Positions 1 to 8,815 are shown, counted from the first letter of the stretch. The stretch is 50,603 nt of DNA from Bacillota bacterium (GCA_023511485.1 JAIMBH010000017.1:1-50603), one strand, 5' to 3'. The notes: generated by a model from the letters alone, not told the origin. Translations and numbers: made by a program.

Positions 1-2
1 CA

Positions 3-266
3 TTTGGCAAGCGAGGCCATTTCTTCAAGGAGTGGACGGAAGGCGGCGGGACTTGGGAGCGTATTCAGATAACGGCCCTTGACTGCCCCAGGATAAGCCC
101 GGTGTTTCTGGAGGAAGAGAGGCAGGCCCTTGGGGATTGGTGGTTTAGGCAGGAATACCTTTGCAAATTTGTGGAGACAGAAGACCAGCTATTTACTTAC
201 GACCAGGTAATGACGGCTATAACCGATGAAGTTAAGTCTTTGTTCGGAGGTGTTGGCAATGTATAA
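3..266 (+). CDS. Phage terminase large subunit, C-terminal part of ATPase portion (5' cut by window edge)
   Basis: An open frame runs from the window edge to a stop at 264-266. The last 87 residues contain FFKEWTEGGGTWERIQ and a QEYLCKF segment, which resemble the end of the ATPase domain of large terminase subunits, the motor that packages phage DNA. Usually one polypeptide carries both ATPase and nuclease. Here the frame stops just as the nuclease begins, and the two frames overlap by 8 bp, so the subunit is either naturally split or broken by a frameshift. The start lies outside the window. The family call rests on the neighbouring nuclease as much as on this fragment. Confidence 0.6.
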   Translation, partial: FGKRGHFFKEWTEGGGTWERIQITALDCPRISPVFLEEERQALGDWWFRQEYLCKFVETEDQLFTYDQVMTAITDEVKSLFGGVGNV

Positions 267-846
267 CTTCTTCCTTGGCCTTGACTTGGGACAGGCCCAG
301 GACTATACGGCCCTAGCGGTGCTGGAGCGAATTGAAAACGGGGAATACCACGTTAGGCACCTGGAACGGTTTAAACTTGGCACTCCCTACCCGGCGGTGG
401 TCGAGAGGGTGCGAATGCTCATGCTTACCAGGCCATTGCTTAATAGGAGCGTCCTGGTGGTGGACAGAACTGGCGTAGGTGCCCCAGTAGTGGATATGTT
501 CAGGCTAGAGAATCTGCGGCCCATAGCTATTACCATTACCGGCGGGAATTCGGTTAGCAGCGGCGAGGGAGGCTACCACGTCCCAAAGCGTGACTTAGTT
601 TCCACCTTGCAGGTGCTATTCCAGACCGGGAGGCTTAAGGTGGCGGCGGGACTGCCGGAGGCCCGAACGTTGGTTGAGGAACTACTTAACTTCAAAGTGA
701 AAATCAACGTCAAGACGGCCCATGATTCTTACGAGGCATGGCGGGAAGGAATACATGATGATTTGGTCCTTGCGGTGGCCCTGGCCTGCTGGTACGCGGA
801 GAGACATAAAAAAAAGACCCCTGTACCTAAACCGGCAGGGTGGTAA
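259..846 (+). CDS. Phage terminase large subunit, nuclease domain
   Basis: This encodes about 195 residues with an RNase H-like fold typical of the terminase nuclease, which cuts concatemeric phage DNA during packaging. The acidic residues expected in the active site are visible: FLGLDLGQAQD near residue 10, VVDRTGVGAP near 80 and HDDLVLAVALA near the C-terminus. I chose ATG 259 because GGAGG at 246-250 lies 8 nt ahead; an in-frame ATG at 226 has no ribosome site. It overlaps the upstream ATPase frame, so translation is probably coupled. The last 20 residues are basic. It marks prophage or prophage-derived DNA. Confidence 0.75.
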   Translation: MYNFFLGLDLGQAQDYTALAVLERIENGEYHVRHLERFKLGTPYPAVVERVRMLMLTRPLLNRSVLVVDRTGVGAPVVDMFRLENLRPIAITITGGNSVSSGEGGYHVPKRDLVSTLQVLFQTGRLKVAAGLPEARTLVEELLNFKVKINVKTAHDSYEAWREGIHDDLVLAVALACWYAERHKKKTPVPKPAGW

Positions 847-963
847 ATTGGGTTATATTTGGGTCATAAGGCATTAAAACCCCCTTAAATCAGGCCCTAC
901 GAGGAACCCATTAGATATACTATCAAGAGGCGGTTTAATTCGGACTCAGAAATGCGCCAGAAG

Positions 964-992
964 TTGAATACTTTTACATACAAAGCTATACT
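964..992 (+). promoter_or_regulatory. Probable sigma-A promoter upstream of the integrase
   Basis: TTGAAT (964-969) and TATACT (987-992) are separated by exactly 17 bp. It lies in the 330-bp gap between terminase and integrase and would give a leader of about 175 nt. That leader includes a possible 15-codon ORF (1051-1098, ahead of it GGGAG), whose reality I cannot judge. Nothing else is recognisable in the gap. Confidence 0.55.
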
Positions 993-1176
993 AAACTATA
1001 GATAAATAGACCAAAGGAAACCAAAGGGAAGAAAAAGGGAGATGAAATAAATGCGTCAAAGTTTCCCCCTTCTAACTTCTCTAACAAAGGTGTTCTAAAA
1101 TTACAAAGACAAAATCAACTTCATCAATTTCTTTTTCTGGCCAGCAATTATTTTGACGCATAAAGGAGGACCATAA

Positions 1177-2361
1177 ATGGCCAAACGGCGTGGCAACGGG
1201 GAAGGGAGTATTTACAAGCGTTCTGACGGCTTATGGGTGGGTAAAATAAGCGTTGGCTATGACCCTGTTACCGGCAAGCTGAAGCGGAAGAGTTTTTACG
1301 GCAAGACCCGTAAAGAGGTTATGGACAAGATGGCCCAAATCCTCCAGGAAGTGAGGAACGGGACTTATGTTGAACCGGTACAGACCAGCTTTGGTGAGTG
1401 GTTGGACAAGTGGCTGACCGGCTATAAGAAAGGCCAGTTAAAACCCAGTACTTTTGAAAACTATGAAGTACTGATTAAAACCCATATCAAGCCAGCTTTA
1501 GGGAAAGTCCCATTGGCGAAGCTACAGGCCCATATGCTGCAAGCCTTCTATAACGAGAAACTGGAGAAAGGCAGGGTGGACGGTAAAGGCGGCCTGTCAA
1601 CCCGGATGGTGCGCTATCTCCATGTAATTATCCGGCAAGCCCTGCAGCAGGCCGTAAAAGAGGGACTATTGCCCCGGAACGTGGCCGATGCTACCAGCCC
1701 CCCAACCGTGAAGAATAAGCAAATGCGGCCCTTGACCGAAGAGGAGCTATTGGTCTTCTTCAAGGCGGCCAAAGATGACCGGTTATTTGCGGCTTATGTA
1801 TTGGCGGTTACTACTGGCCTTAGGCGCGGCGAATTGTTAGGCTTATGCTGGGATTGTGTGGACCTGGAGCAGGGTACGATTACCGTTAAGCGGCAGTTAC
1901 TAAAATTGAAACAAGGTATTGTCCTGGAGGAAACTACAAAGAGCAAGAGCGGCAGGCGGAACATTATCCTGACCGATGACGCAATTAGAGAACTGAAAGA
2001 ATATAGGAAGCGGCAATTACAGGAGAAATTGCTTTTAGGCGAAGCCTACCAGGATAACGGCCTGGTATTCTGCAAAGAGGACGGGACCCCGTTGCAACCA
2101 GAGGAATTTACAAAACGTTTCCAGCGGTGGCTGGAGAAAGCGGGACTGTCCAGGGTAAGACTGCATGACCTGCGGCATACCCATGCAACCCTACTTCTTA
2201 AAGCGGGAGTACCAGCCAAAATTGTCCAGGAACGGTTAGGACATTCTTCAATCACCATGACCCTTGACCTATACAGTCACGTTACCCCGGAAATGCAGAA
2301 GCTGGCGGCGGCAACCCTAAACGGCCTATTGAGCAAAGAAAAAGGCCTTGCCGGAATGTAA
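1177..2361 (+). CDS. int: Tyrosine-type phage integrase
   Basis: A full-length tyrosine recombinase (394 aa) that would insert and excise the element at an att site. The N-terminus (about 8-60) is an Arm-type DNA-binding domain that starts GNGEGSIYKRSDGLW. A SAM-like core-binding domain (about 70-165) follows, then the catalytic domain. The catalytic set is complete: Arg near 216 (TTGLRRGEL), HDLRH near 330-334, LGH near 356 and the nucleophile Tyr near 366 (TLDLYSHV). AAGGAGG lies just before ATG 1177. A tRNA-Leu 3' fragment lies about 260 bp downstream and is the likely att site. The protein resembles integrases of Firmicute prophages and conjugative elements. Confidence 0.93.
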   Translation: MAKRRGNGEGSIYKRSDGLWVGKISVGYDPVTGKLKRKSFYGKTRKEVMDKMAQILQEVRNGTYVEPVQTSFGEWLDKWLTGYKKGQLKPSTFENYEVLIKTHIKPALGKVPLAKLQAHMLQAFYNEKLEKGRVDGKGGLSTRMVRYLHVIIRQALQQAVKEGLLPRNVADATSPPTVKNKQMRPLTEEELLVFFKAAKDDRLFAAYVLAVTTGLRRGELLGLCWDCVDLEQGTITVKRQLLKLKQGIVLEETTKSKSGRRNIILTDDAIRELKEYRKRQLQEKLLLGEAYQDNGLVFCKEDGTPLQPEEFTKRFQRWLEKAGLSRVRLHDLRHTHATLLLKAGVPAKIVQERLGHSSITMTLDLYSHVTPEMQKLAAATLNGLLSKEKGLAGM

Positions 2362-2389
2362 GGCCAAAGCGAATAAATTAATTACCACT

Positions 2390-2419
2390 AGCAGGGACCC
2401 GACCCCTGCTATTTTTTTT
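2390..2419 (+). terminator. Rho-independent terminator of the integrase
   Basis: A perfect 7-bp stem (AGCAGGG / CCCTGCT) with a 7-nt loop is followed by eight T residues, 28 bp after the integrase stop codon. Confidence 0.85.
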
Positions 2420-2620
2420 GCCTTAATATTGGTGAGGGATGTAGAATGCCTTAATACTACTGCAATTGCAGCTACTTAACGTTAAAATTATGCTTATTCT
2501 CCTCCACTTTGGCGGTTTTTCCCCATAACTGGAAATAAAAATTGGGTTAAAACTGGGACAGTAACACCTTTTTATAATAAATTCCAGGATTTCTCAAAAC
2601 CCCGGAAGCCTTGATTTTCC

Positions 2621-2678
2621 TGGTGCAGAAGGGGGGAGTCGAACCCCCACGGGCGCAAAGCCCGCTTGACATTGAGTC
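2621..2678 (-). other. 3' half of a tRNA-Leu (attachment-site remnant)
   Basis: Read on the minus strand, the segment has an encoded CCA end, discriminator A, a 7-nt acceptor strand, a GGGGG/CCCCC T-arm with loop TTCGACT, a long variable arm with a perfect CGGGC/GCCCG stem and the 3' side of an anticodon arm with loop CTCAATG (anticodon CAA). The long variable arm plus A73 point to leucine. Similarity stops at the anticodon stem and no 5' half is present, as expected for an att site inside a tRNA gene. The rest of the 2420-2823 gap shows no gene or clear signal. Confidence 0.7.
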
Positions 2679-2823
2679 TAAAAGACGTATCAAGGCCATT
2701 CTCATACGCGTTGGCTGTAACTTCAGGGATATTATTTGTGGTTGCTCTTATTGTACTTCTGATTACATTTCGAACGGTAAGCCCGCGATAAAAAAGCTAT
2801 ATCCGGATAAATAGACGATTTAG

Positions 2824-3957
2824 CTAGCTCAGTAAATCTTCGTATACCTTAAACGTTTTATCTGCCATTGATTTTATTGTAAACCTATGTTGCACTGCTA
2901 GTTGGCAATTCTTTGCTAGTTGACCTCTCAAATCCTCGTCGCCCAGCAACCTCTCAATCGATTCAGCAAGCGACTTATCATCTCCTGGCTCGGCTAATAA
3001 ACCAGTTACACCATCCTCTATAATATCCAGGACACCGCCAGATCTAGTCGACACAACTGGAATTCCCATCGCCATTGCCTCGAGTAAGACGATCCCAAAG
3101 GGTTCGTTAATCGACGACAATACGAACACATCTAGAGCTGACATGTAGCGACCCGGCTCATCGACAAAGCCAAGAAACTTTATATATTGAGCGATGCCAA
3201 GTTCCTTAGCTTGCTCTTCTAACGTATCTCGAAGCGGACCGTCTCCTAAGATGATTAGATAAGCATTAGGATAGTTATCTATAATTCTGCGCAAGCTTTT
3301 AAGTAAGATATTAAATCCCTTAAACGGAACAAGTCGTCCGACAGCTCCAATTAGAACCGTGCTATCGGCTAACCCTAGCTCCTCCTTGACAAGATGCCTG
3401 TCGATGTGGCGGTAGAAGGCCCATTTAATAATGTCGATGCCATTAGGGATTACAGTGACCTTGCGTTCATCGACTCCGATATCTTTTTCAAGGCACCTTC
3501 TGATTTCAGATGATACGGCGATAATTCGCTTTGCGCTATTAAAAACTACTCTGTTTGCTTGTTTTACAATAGGGTACATCTTCGAGGTAGAATTTAAATT
3601 ACTAGGGAAGTTATGTACTGTTATCACCGTGCGTTTCACTGGCCGTAGATGCGTTGCAAGCCAACCTATCATAGCGGCTTTGTTTCCATGGATATGCAGG
3701 AGGCTGGGTTTGATTTTTAGTAATTTTTTAGCAACAAACCTAGCGGTAATAAAGTCTGCTTTAGGGGAGAGCGAATCGGACATCTCGACTTCATGGTATT
3801 CGATGCCGATATCATCTAAAAAAGCAAAAAGTTTGGGTGCCCTTGGGGATATTACAACGGGCTCGTATCTGGAGCTGTCTAGTTCTGCAAGAAGACCGGT
3901 GATATGCGTTTGCATGCCACCGCTTGTTTTCCGAATAAGATACGCGATACGATTCAT
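2824..3957 (-). CDS. Glycosyltransferase family 4 (GT-B fold)
   Basis: A 377-aa retaining glycosyltransferase that would transfer a sugar from a nucleotide-sugar donor to a cell-surface polymer or lipid. The N-terminal acceptor domain has the glycine motif SGGMQTHITGLLAEL near residue 12. The C-terminal donor domain has IGAVGRLVPFKGFNILL (about 200) and the E-x7-E motif EPFGIVLLEAMA (about 285). The length is normal for the family. No SD is strong; AGGCGG lies about 8 nt ahead of ATG 3957. It is followed in the same direction, upstream, by a HAD phosphatase. The acceptor cannot be told from sequence. Confidence 0.85.
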   Translation of the reverse strand: MNRIAYLIRKTSGGMQTHITGLLAELDSSRYEPVVISPRAPKLFAFLDDIGIEYHEVEMSDSLSPKADFITARFVAKKLLKIKPSLLHIHGNKAAMIGWLATHLRPVKRTVITVHNFPSNLNSTSKMYPIVKQANRVVFNSAKRIIAVSSEIRRCLEKDIGVDERKVTVIPNGIDIIKWAFYRHIDRHLVKEELGLADSTVLIGAVGRLVPFKGFNILLKSLRRIIDNYPNAYLIILGDGPLRDTLEEQAKELGIAQYIKFLGFVDEPGRYMSALDVFVLSSINEPFGIVLLEAMAMGIPVVSTRSGGVLDIIEDGVTGLLAEPGDDKSLAESIERLLGDEDLRGQLAKNCQLAVQHRFTIKSMADKTFKVYEDLLS

Positions 3958-3991
3958 TTTATACCGCCTGGTTAAGTAGCCGATCCTACGC

Positions 3992-4669
3992 CTATTTACT
4001 GGGTGACTCTTGTAGTTCTTGAAGATCGAATACCGGCAAGACTATTGGAATAATTTCTTCTATACTATCAATTATATAGTCGGGGCTACTATCTGCAATT
4101 CTCGTACCATGAAAACCGTAAGTTACGCCTATGGTCAGGGTACCCGCGTTTTTGCCCGCCAACACATCGACATCGGTATCGCCGGTCATAACAGATTCAT
4201 GCGGTTTGGCGTCTAAATAATGAAGGGCTTTAAGGACAGGCTCCGGATCAGGCTTTAAGTTTACCACATCTTCTAGGGCTACAAGGTAATCTATGTGCAC
4301 GGATAAACCTGCAGCTTCTAGAGTCCCGACGACTGTCCGTCTGCTTCGTGTTGTTACCGCGGCTACTTTTATTCCCGCGCCTTTTAACTTTGCAAGTGTT
4401 TCGTTTGCGCCAGGATAGGGCTTTGCAAGGTGCAGGTGGCCGGCCTGAAACGCGCGATGAGTTGCCGCTAAAAGGTCGACATTAGCGCCTGGAGCCAGCA
4501 TTTGATAGCAGAACTCCAGCGGCTGGCCGATTAGCCTTGCTATTTCTGCACGGCTTCTGGGTGGCAGAGCATACTTACCTAAAGTATGCTCGTAAGCCTG
4601 AAATATAAATTCGGATGTATCGAGGATTGTTCCATCGACATCAAATAAGGCGGCTTTAAATACTTGCAT
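3992..4669 (-). CDS. HAD-superfamily phosphatase (Gph/PpaX-like)
   Basis: A 225-aa haloacid-dehalogenase-type hydrolase, close in layout to phosphoglycolate phosphatase and PpaX. Motif I is FDVDGTILDT at residues 8-17 with both catalytic aspartates. Motif II is the TTRS segment, motif III is LKPDPEP and motif IV is TGDTDVDVLAGKNAG. The helical cap domain lies between motifs I and II. I start it at ATG 4669, just before the Rossmann strand; an in-frame TTG at 4717 would add 16 residues with no homology. No clear ribosome site is seen at either. The gene upstream of it on the other strand begins about 150 bp away. Confidence 0.82.
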   Translation of the reverse strand: MQVFKAALFDVDGTILDTSEFIFQAYEHTLGKYALPPRSRAEIARLIGQPLEFCYQMLAPGANVDLLAATHRAFQAGHLHLAKPYPGANETLAKLKGAGIKVAAVTTRSRRTVVGTLEAAGLSVHIDYLVALEDVVNLKPDPEPVLKALHYLDAKPHESVMTGDTDVDVLAGKNAGTLTIGVTYGFHGTRIADSSPDYIIDSIEEIIPIVLPVFDLQELQESPSK

Positions 4670-4823
4670 GACAATTATTATACCACGTATACAACGAAAA
4701 AGGCGTTTTGACGCCAAGCTAGTTTGCCTACCCCTATTATAGCTTTACTTCATTATGGTTATTTTTATTTACTTTAGGATTGGGAATATAGTAGGCAGAT
4801 AAATCATAAGGAGGCTAGCGCCA

Positions 4824-5390
4824 GTGGACAAAAAAATAAAGGTTCTTGGATTTGCCGGAAGCCTTAGGCTGCGGTCGTACAATAAAGCCTTGCTTCGCGC
4901 AGCCCAGGGTTTAGTGCCGGACAACGTGGAGCTAGAGATAATTGAGATAGGTAATATACCGCTTTTTAATGAAGATGTAGAAGCACAAGGTTATCCAGAG
5001 CCGGTTCGTGAACTCCACAGTAAAATTGATCAGTCAGACGCAATACTGATAGCGACGCCTGAGTATAACTATTCTATCCCGGGGGTTTTAAAGAATACGA
5101 TTGACTGGGCATCGCGGCCAGAGATGACGTGTTCTATAATGGGCAAGCCAGTTGCTATTATGGGTGCATCAACCGGCAGGTTTGGCACACTCAGGTCCCA
5201 GATGCATTTAAGACAGGTCTTTGTTGCACTGAACATGCCTGCCGTGCAAAAACCCGAAGTGTACGTAACCAAAGCTGCCGAAAAGTTTGACGATAAGGGC
5301 AACCTCATAGACGATAGGACCAAGTCGCAGGTTAAGAAACTTCTTCAGGCTCTTGCAGACCTAACAATTAAACAATTAAGAAATAATTAA
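4824..5390 (+). CDS. NADPH-dependent FMN reductase (ChrR/YieF type)
   Basis: A 188-aa flavodoxin-like flavoprotein that would pass electrons from NAD(P)H to quinones, azo dyes or metals such as chromate. It has the N-terminal FMN-binding loop GFAGSLRLRSYNKALL and the ATPEYNYSIPGVLKNTIDW motif at about 78-96, which is typical of this family, followed by GKPVAIMGASTGRFG. The start is GTG 4824, with AAGGAGG 4810-4816 ahead of it. Family members usually form dimers or tetramers in the cytoplasm. The gene appears monocistronic. Confidence 0.88.
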   Translation: MDKKIKVLGFAGSLRLRSYNKALLRAAQGLVPDNVELEIIEIGNIPLFNEDVEAQGYPEPVRELHSKIDQSDAILIATPEYNYSIPGVLKNTIDWASRPEMTCSIMGKPVAIMGASTGRFGTLRSQMHLRQVFVALNMPAVQKPEVYVTKAAEKFDDKGNLIDDRTKSQVKKLLQALADLTIKQLRNN

Positions 5391-5507
5391 GAAGCAACTA
5401 AGGTGATTTCATAGAGGTAGACTCATAGGGTTCGATCAATATTTAGCTCTTTAGCGCTGCGTAGCACCGCGGCGGGGAGCAGCAGCGGCAAGCAATCTTA
5501 AAACTTG

Positions 5508-5723
5508 CTAATCTTGCGCCGGATACCCAAGTTCAGCAAGTTTAGCTTTTATATCCTCTATGCTGACCTTATCAGAGTCATAATTAACCGTTACTTCTTT
5601 TGTTTCAGGGTTAGCATCAACGCTATATACACCCGGCATAGAGACTATACCGTTTTTCACTGTCATGACACAGTGCATACACGAAATATCTGGTGAGATA
5701 AGGTTTGCCGTTGTGGCTGGCAT
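5508..5723 (-). CDS. Heavy-metal-associated (HMA) domain protein, copper chaperone-like
   Basis: A 71-aa single HMA domain of the CopZ/Atx1 type, with the metal-binding motif ISCMHCVMTV (C-x-x-C) and the following VNSMPGVYSV-type loop seen here as IVSMPGVYSVDA. Such proteins bind Cu(I) and hand it to copper ATPases or repressors. The frame is open from ATG 5732, but AAAGG there overlaps that codon; ATG 5723 has it at 9-nt spacing and is preferred. A TATAAT element lies further upstream on the minus strand near 5800. No copper ATPase lies next to it. Confidence 0.85.
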   Translation of the reverse strand: MPATTANLISPDISCMHCVMTVKNGIVSMPGVYSVDANPETKEVTVNYDSDKVSIEDIKAKLAELGYPAQD

Positions 5724-5846
5724 ACAATTCATCCTTTCAAGAACGGGTGACAGGCACCGTTTGATTTTCTGATCTGCATGTTTGCAGGTATATTATATCA
5801 AAAGTGTGCAGTTGTGAAAAACCACGATTTCCCCAGCGGGAGCCCC

Positions 5847-5870
5847 ATACCCATTCGCGTAATCGGGTAT
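5847..5870. promoter_or_regulatory. Inverted repeat in the divergent copZ-like / PEP-synthase-like gap
   Basis: ATACCC and GGGTAT face each other across 12 bp. The arms match half-sites of CsoR-type operators, but the spacer is longer than usual. It lies about 125 bp from the copper-chaperone start and 58 bp before the dikinase gene. Confidence 0.3.
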
Positions 5871-5928
5871 ATTCATAACGCACGAATGCATATGCGCAAA
5901 TCTAACTAAACATAGCAAAAGGAAAACC

Positions 5929-8145
5929 ATGAAGCTCATATACTCATACGATGAAGTAAAGCCAGATCAGATATTGTTGGTGGGCGGCAAAGCCCGAAAT
6001 GTTGCCTTAGTACACCAGGCAAATTTTAATGTGCCGCGCGGGTTGATTCTCTCTACAGAGGCGTTTCGCAAAACTATATCTCAACTTGACATCGGCCACG
6101 ACCTAGCAGCATTTTTTACGCCTGGCACTCCCTTCCCAGCGCTTGAAGAAATAAGCAAGTCCTTAAGAGGGAAAATAGCGACAGCAGCGGTCGATGAGGA
6201 TACTCAGGACGCCATTCAGCAAATTTACGATAGTCTGATTGGCTCTGCGCCTGCCGGTCTTATAGTTAGAAGCTCAGCAACTGTCGAAGACACACCGAAG
6301 GCCAGTTTTGCAGGGCGTCTATCGTCTTATCCCGATATCAGAGATTTCGAAGACCTTGTCGAGGCGGTACGTAGATGCTGGGCGTCGGTATTCACGCCTG
6401 AGACCCATATTTACCTGGAAGAACAAGGTCTTCTAGCAAGCGACATAGCGGTTGCAGTGCTCATACAGGTAATGGTCCCGGCAGAGCGGTCAGGCATTGT
6501 GTTCTCGATGGATCCGGTTACCGCAGACAAGGATAAGGTTGTTGTTGAGGCAATTTTTGGCTTCGGTGAGGAAATAGTATCGGGTGAGGTGACTCCAGAG
6601 CGTGATATCTACTCCCGAAAGCGCAGGATGATTGTAAGTCGCAGGCTGGGCAGGCAGGCAGAATTTATTACCCCGACTGGTGAGAGAAAACCGGTCTTTG
6701 AAGAGCTGAGAATGGTACCAAAATTAAGTGAGCGCGAGGTGAGCGAACTTGCTGGCATTGGGATCAAGCTAGAAGAGCTGTTTGGGATGCCTCAGGACAT
6801 CGAGTGGGTGTTTAGTGATGGCGCATTTTATATCTTACAGTCAAGACCAATTGTTATCGGCGAACGGTATGAGAAGCTATTTCCTCAAATAGGTGAACAA
6901 ACCGTGTTGTTGCACGGTACTGGCGTTAGTCCGGCTGTTGGTTCGGGGCGGGTTAAGGTCATTGGATTGGATGGCATACCCGAGGTTGACCCAAATACAG
7001 TAGTTGTGGCGCAGCGGATAACTAATGAACTCGCCGTTTATTTAAGGCGGGCTGCGGCTGTTGTGACAGATGAGGGTGGTGCGACAAGCCACGGGGCAAA
7101 TATCCTCCGTGAGTTTGGGGTCCCATGCGTTCTTGGTACCGGCAATGCAACAGAAAGGCTAAAGGAAGACCAGCTTGTAACTGTAGATGGGCTAAGAGGT
7201 GTCGTTTATGAGGGAGATATTGCAATAAGGGTCAGTCAGATATCTCATGTTCCTAAGACCAATATGGAGGTGTTTGTCTCCGTACTTATTCCAGAGAAAG
7301 CAAGAGGGGTAGCTCCATTTGCCGATGGCGTATCATCGCTTAGGGATGACTATTTCATGTTCGAGTCGGGTGTCCATCCGATGAAAATGATTAGCGAAGG
7401 GATGGGTCTTTACCTAGAAGATAATATAACTAGTGGCATAATACAGACAATTGAGTATTTTGGCAATAAACCGGTTTGGTATAAAACCATGGATGCGCCG
7501 ACGGATGAATTCAGAAGGCTTAGAGGCTCTGAAGATCCGGAAGAGCGAAATCCCCTTTTTGGATGGAGGGGCATCGGGCGTGAGCTTGAAGAGCGTGATA
7601 TGTTTGAGCTTGAGCTGAGGGCAATAAAGAGAGCGCTTAAGAAGACCGGTGGAAATATCGGAATCAAACTGCCTTTTATAAGGTTTGTTAGTGAGCTACA
7701 AGATGCCAAGAATATAATGCGGGAGATGGGTTTGCGGCCGCATGACGATGTTAAAGTCGGCATTTCTGTTGAGAATCCGGCGGTTGTTTTTACTCTAAGC
7801 GATTTTATAAAAGAAGGAATCGACTTTATAAGCGTAGGCTTAAGCGATCTCGTTATGTGCGTGCTTGCATTAGACCGTGAGAGCCAGAAAGTTGCCAGAT
7901 TTTTTAAACCCAACCATCGGGCAGTCCTGCAACTCTTAGACGAGGTAGCCAGAGTTTCCAAAAAGTATGGCGTTTATACCTGTATCACCGGCGAGAGTGC
8001 CAGAGACCCCGCAGTACTTCCACATATCGTCTCGATGGGGTTTAATGCAATTGGTGTGACTTTATCTTTCTTTGCCGAGATTAAGCAAAAGATAGCTCAG
8101 ATTGAAGACGAGATTGCTCACGGGTGGCGTGTAGCAGGGTTCTAA
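5929..8145 (+). CDS. PEP synthase / pyruvate dikinase-like enzyme with altered active site
   Basis: A 738-aa protein with the three-domain layout of pyruvate, water dikinase: an N-terminal ATP-grasp domain (about 10-320, with RSSATVEDTPKASFAG), a phosphohistidine swivelling domain (GGATSHGAN, His388) and a C-terminal PEP-binding barrel (NPLFGWRG, then the SVGLSDLVMCVLALDR strand). PEP synthases make PEP from pyruvate and ATP. Two things are odd: it is shorter than the usual 790-870 aa, and where the family has ICGQ the sequence reads CITGES, so the usual catalytic cysteine position is Thr687 with a Cys two residues earlier. It may be a PEP synthase variant or a related phosphotransferase. AAAGGA precedes ATG 5929. 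Confidence 0.75.
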   Translation: MKLIYSYDEVKPDQILLVGGKARNVALVHQANFNVPRGLILSTEAFRKTISQLDIGHDLAAFFTPGTPFPALEEISKSLRGKIATAAVDEDTQDAIQQIYDSLIGSAPAGLIVRSSATVEDTPKASFAGRLSSYPDIRDFEDLVEAVRRCWASVFTPETHIYLEEQGLLASDIAVAVLIQVMVPAERSGIVFSMDPVTADKDKVVVEAIFGFGEEIVSGEVTPERDIYSRKRRMIVSRRLGRQAEFITPTGERKPVFEELRMVPKLSEREVSELAGIGIKLEELFGMPQDIEWVFSDGAFYILQSRPIVIGERYEKLFPQIGEQTVLLHGTGVSPAVGSGRVKVIGLDGIPEVDPNTVVVAQRITNELAVYLRRAAAVVTDEGGATSHGANILREFGVPCVLGTGNATERLKEDQLVTVDGLRGVVYEGDIAIRVSQISHVPKTNMEVFVSVLIPEKARGVAPFADGVSSLRDDYFMFESGVHPMKMISEGMGLYLEDNITSGIIQTIEYFGNKPVWYKTMDAPTDEFRRLRGSEDPEERNPLFGWRGIGRELEERDMFELELRAIKRALKKTGGNIGIKLPFIRFVSELQDAKNIMREMGLRPHDDVKVGISVENPAVVFTLSDFIKEGIDFISVGLSDLVMCVLALDRESQKVARFFKPNHRAVLQLLDEVARVSKKYGVYTCITGESARDPAVLPHIVSMGFNAIGVTLSFFAEIKQKIAQIEDEIAHGWRVAGF

Positions 8146-8289
8146 ACAGATTAAATAAAGTAACTCTGTTACAACTCGGGAAATCAGGGAATGAGATAAT
8201 CAAGTCGGTAATTTGATCGAGCAGGTATTTTGTATACTTGGTATCGCAAAACAGCCGGCTGATGAATGAAGCTAGTGGAGGTGAGATTG

Positions 8290-8580
8290 ATGGCAACGGC
8301 AAGACCGTCAAGGCTTAGCTGGTTCGATTGGACTGCACTGGTTATAACGGTTATCGGTGCACTTAACTGGGGTTTGGTAGGCTTCTTCAACTTTGACCTT
8401 ATCCGTGCGATTTTCGGAACCGGTGCAGCCGGAACTGACCCGATCAGCACTGTGTCTCGTGTTATTTTTGCAATCGTTGGTTTAGCTGGTCTTTACTCGA
8501 TCTACTCACTCTACAAGGTTGGCCAGATACAGGCCAGGATTCCGATGGAAGAGCGCGAACGTATGAGAAGGGCAGCTTAA
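8290..8580 (+). CDS. DUF378 small membrane protein
   Basis: A 96-aa protein with two transmembrane helices (about 12-32 and 56-78) and the DUF378 signature ALNWGLVGFFNFDLIRAIFG. The family includes B. subtilis YuzA; its function is unknown. ATG 8290 is chosen because GGAGGTGA lies 5 nt ahead; an upstream in-frame ATG at 8266 has none. The C-terminus is charged (MEERERMRRAA). The gene has its own terminator and looks monocistronic. Confidence 0.85.
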   Translation: MATARPSRLSWFDWTALVITVIGALNWGLVGFFNFDLIRAIFGTGAAGTDPISTVSRVIFAIVGLAGLYSIYSLYKVGQIQARIPMEERERMRRAA

Positions 8581-8617
8581 GGACACTCATTTCATAACGG
8601 CTTAAGTAAAAGGACAT

Positions 8618-8646
8618 GACGGGCGGTCCAGAGCCGCCCGTCTTTT
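8618..8646 (+). terminator. Terminator after the DUF378 gene
   Basis: A perfect 9-bp GC-rich stem (GACGGGCGG / CCGCCCGTC) with a 7-nt loop is followed by TTTT. Confidence 0.85.
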
Positions 8647-8815
8647 ACGTGCTTTTATAGCTATTTGTCGGATTAATATTTTCTTCTTGTCGGGATGGTG
8701 ATTTCGACCACAGGAGAAAACCAATAAGAATGGATAAAAAACGGTAAAAACAAGAACTTGCCAGTCAGCCTTAAAAGTTAGATACTTAAGTAAATAGTTA
8801 GTTAAGGGAGAAAAT

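Noticed and set aside
2611-2814. Open frame of 67 codons over the tRNA-Leu fragment
   Set aside because: It crosses the tRNA arms, has no ribosome site and no recognisable protein features.
3431-3979. Long open frame (182 codons) opposite the glycosyltransferase
   Set aside because: It is antisense to a gene with clear GT4 motifs; its composition is that of a shadow frame.
7410-7961. 183-codon frame opposite the PEP-synthase-like gene
   Set aside because: Serine-rich antisense shadow, with no ribosome site.
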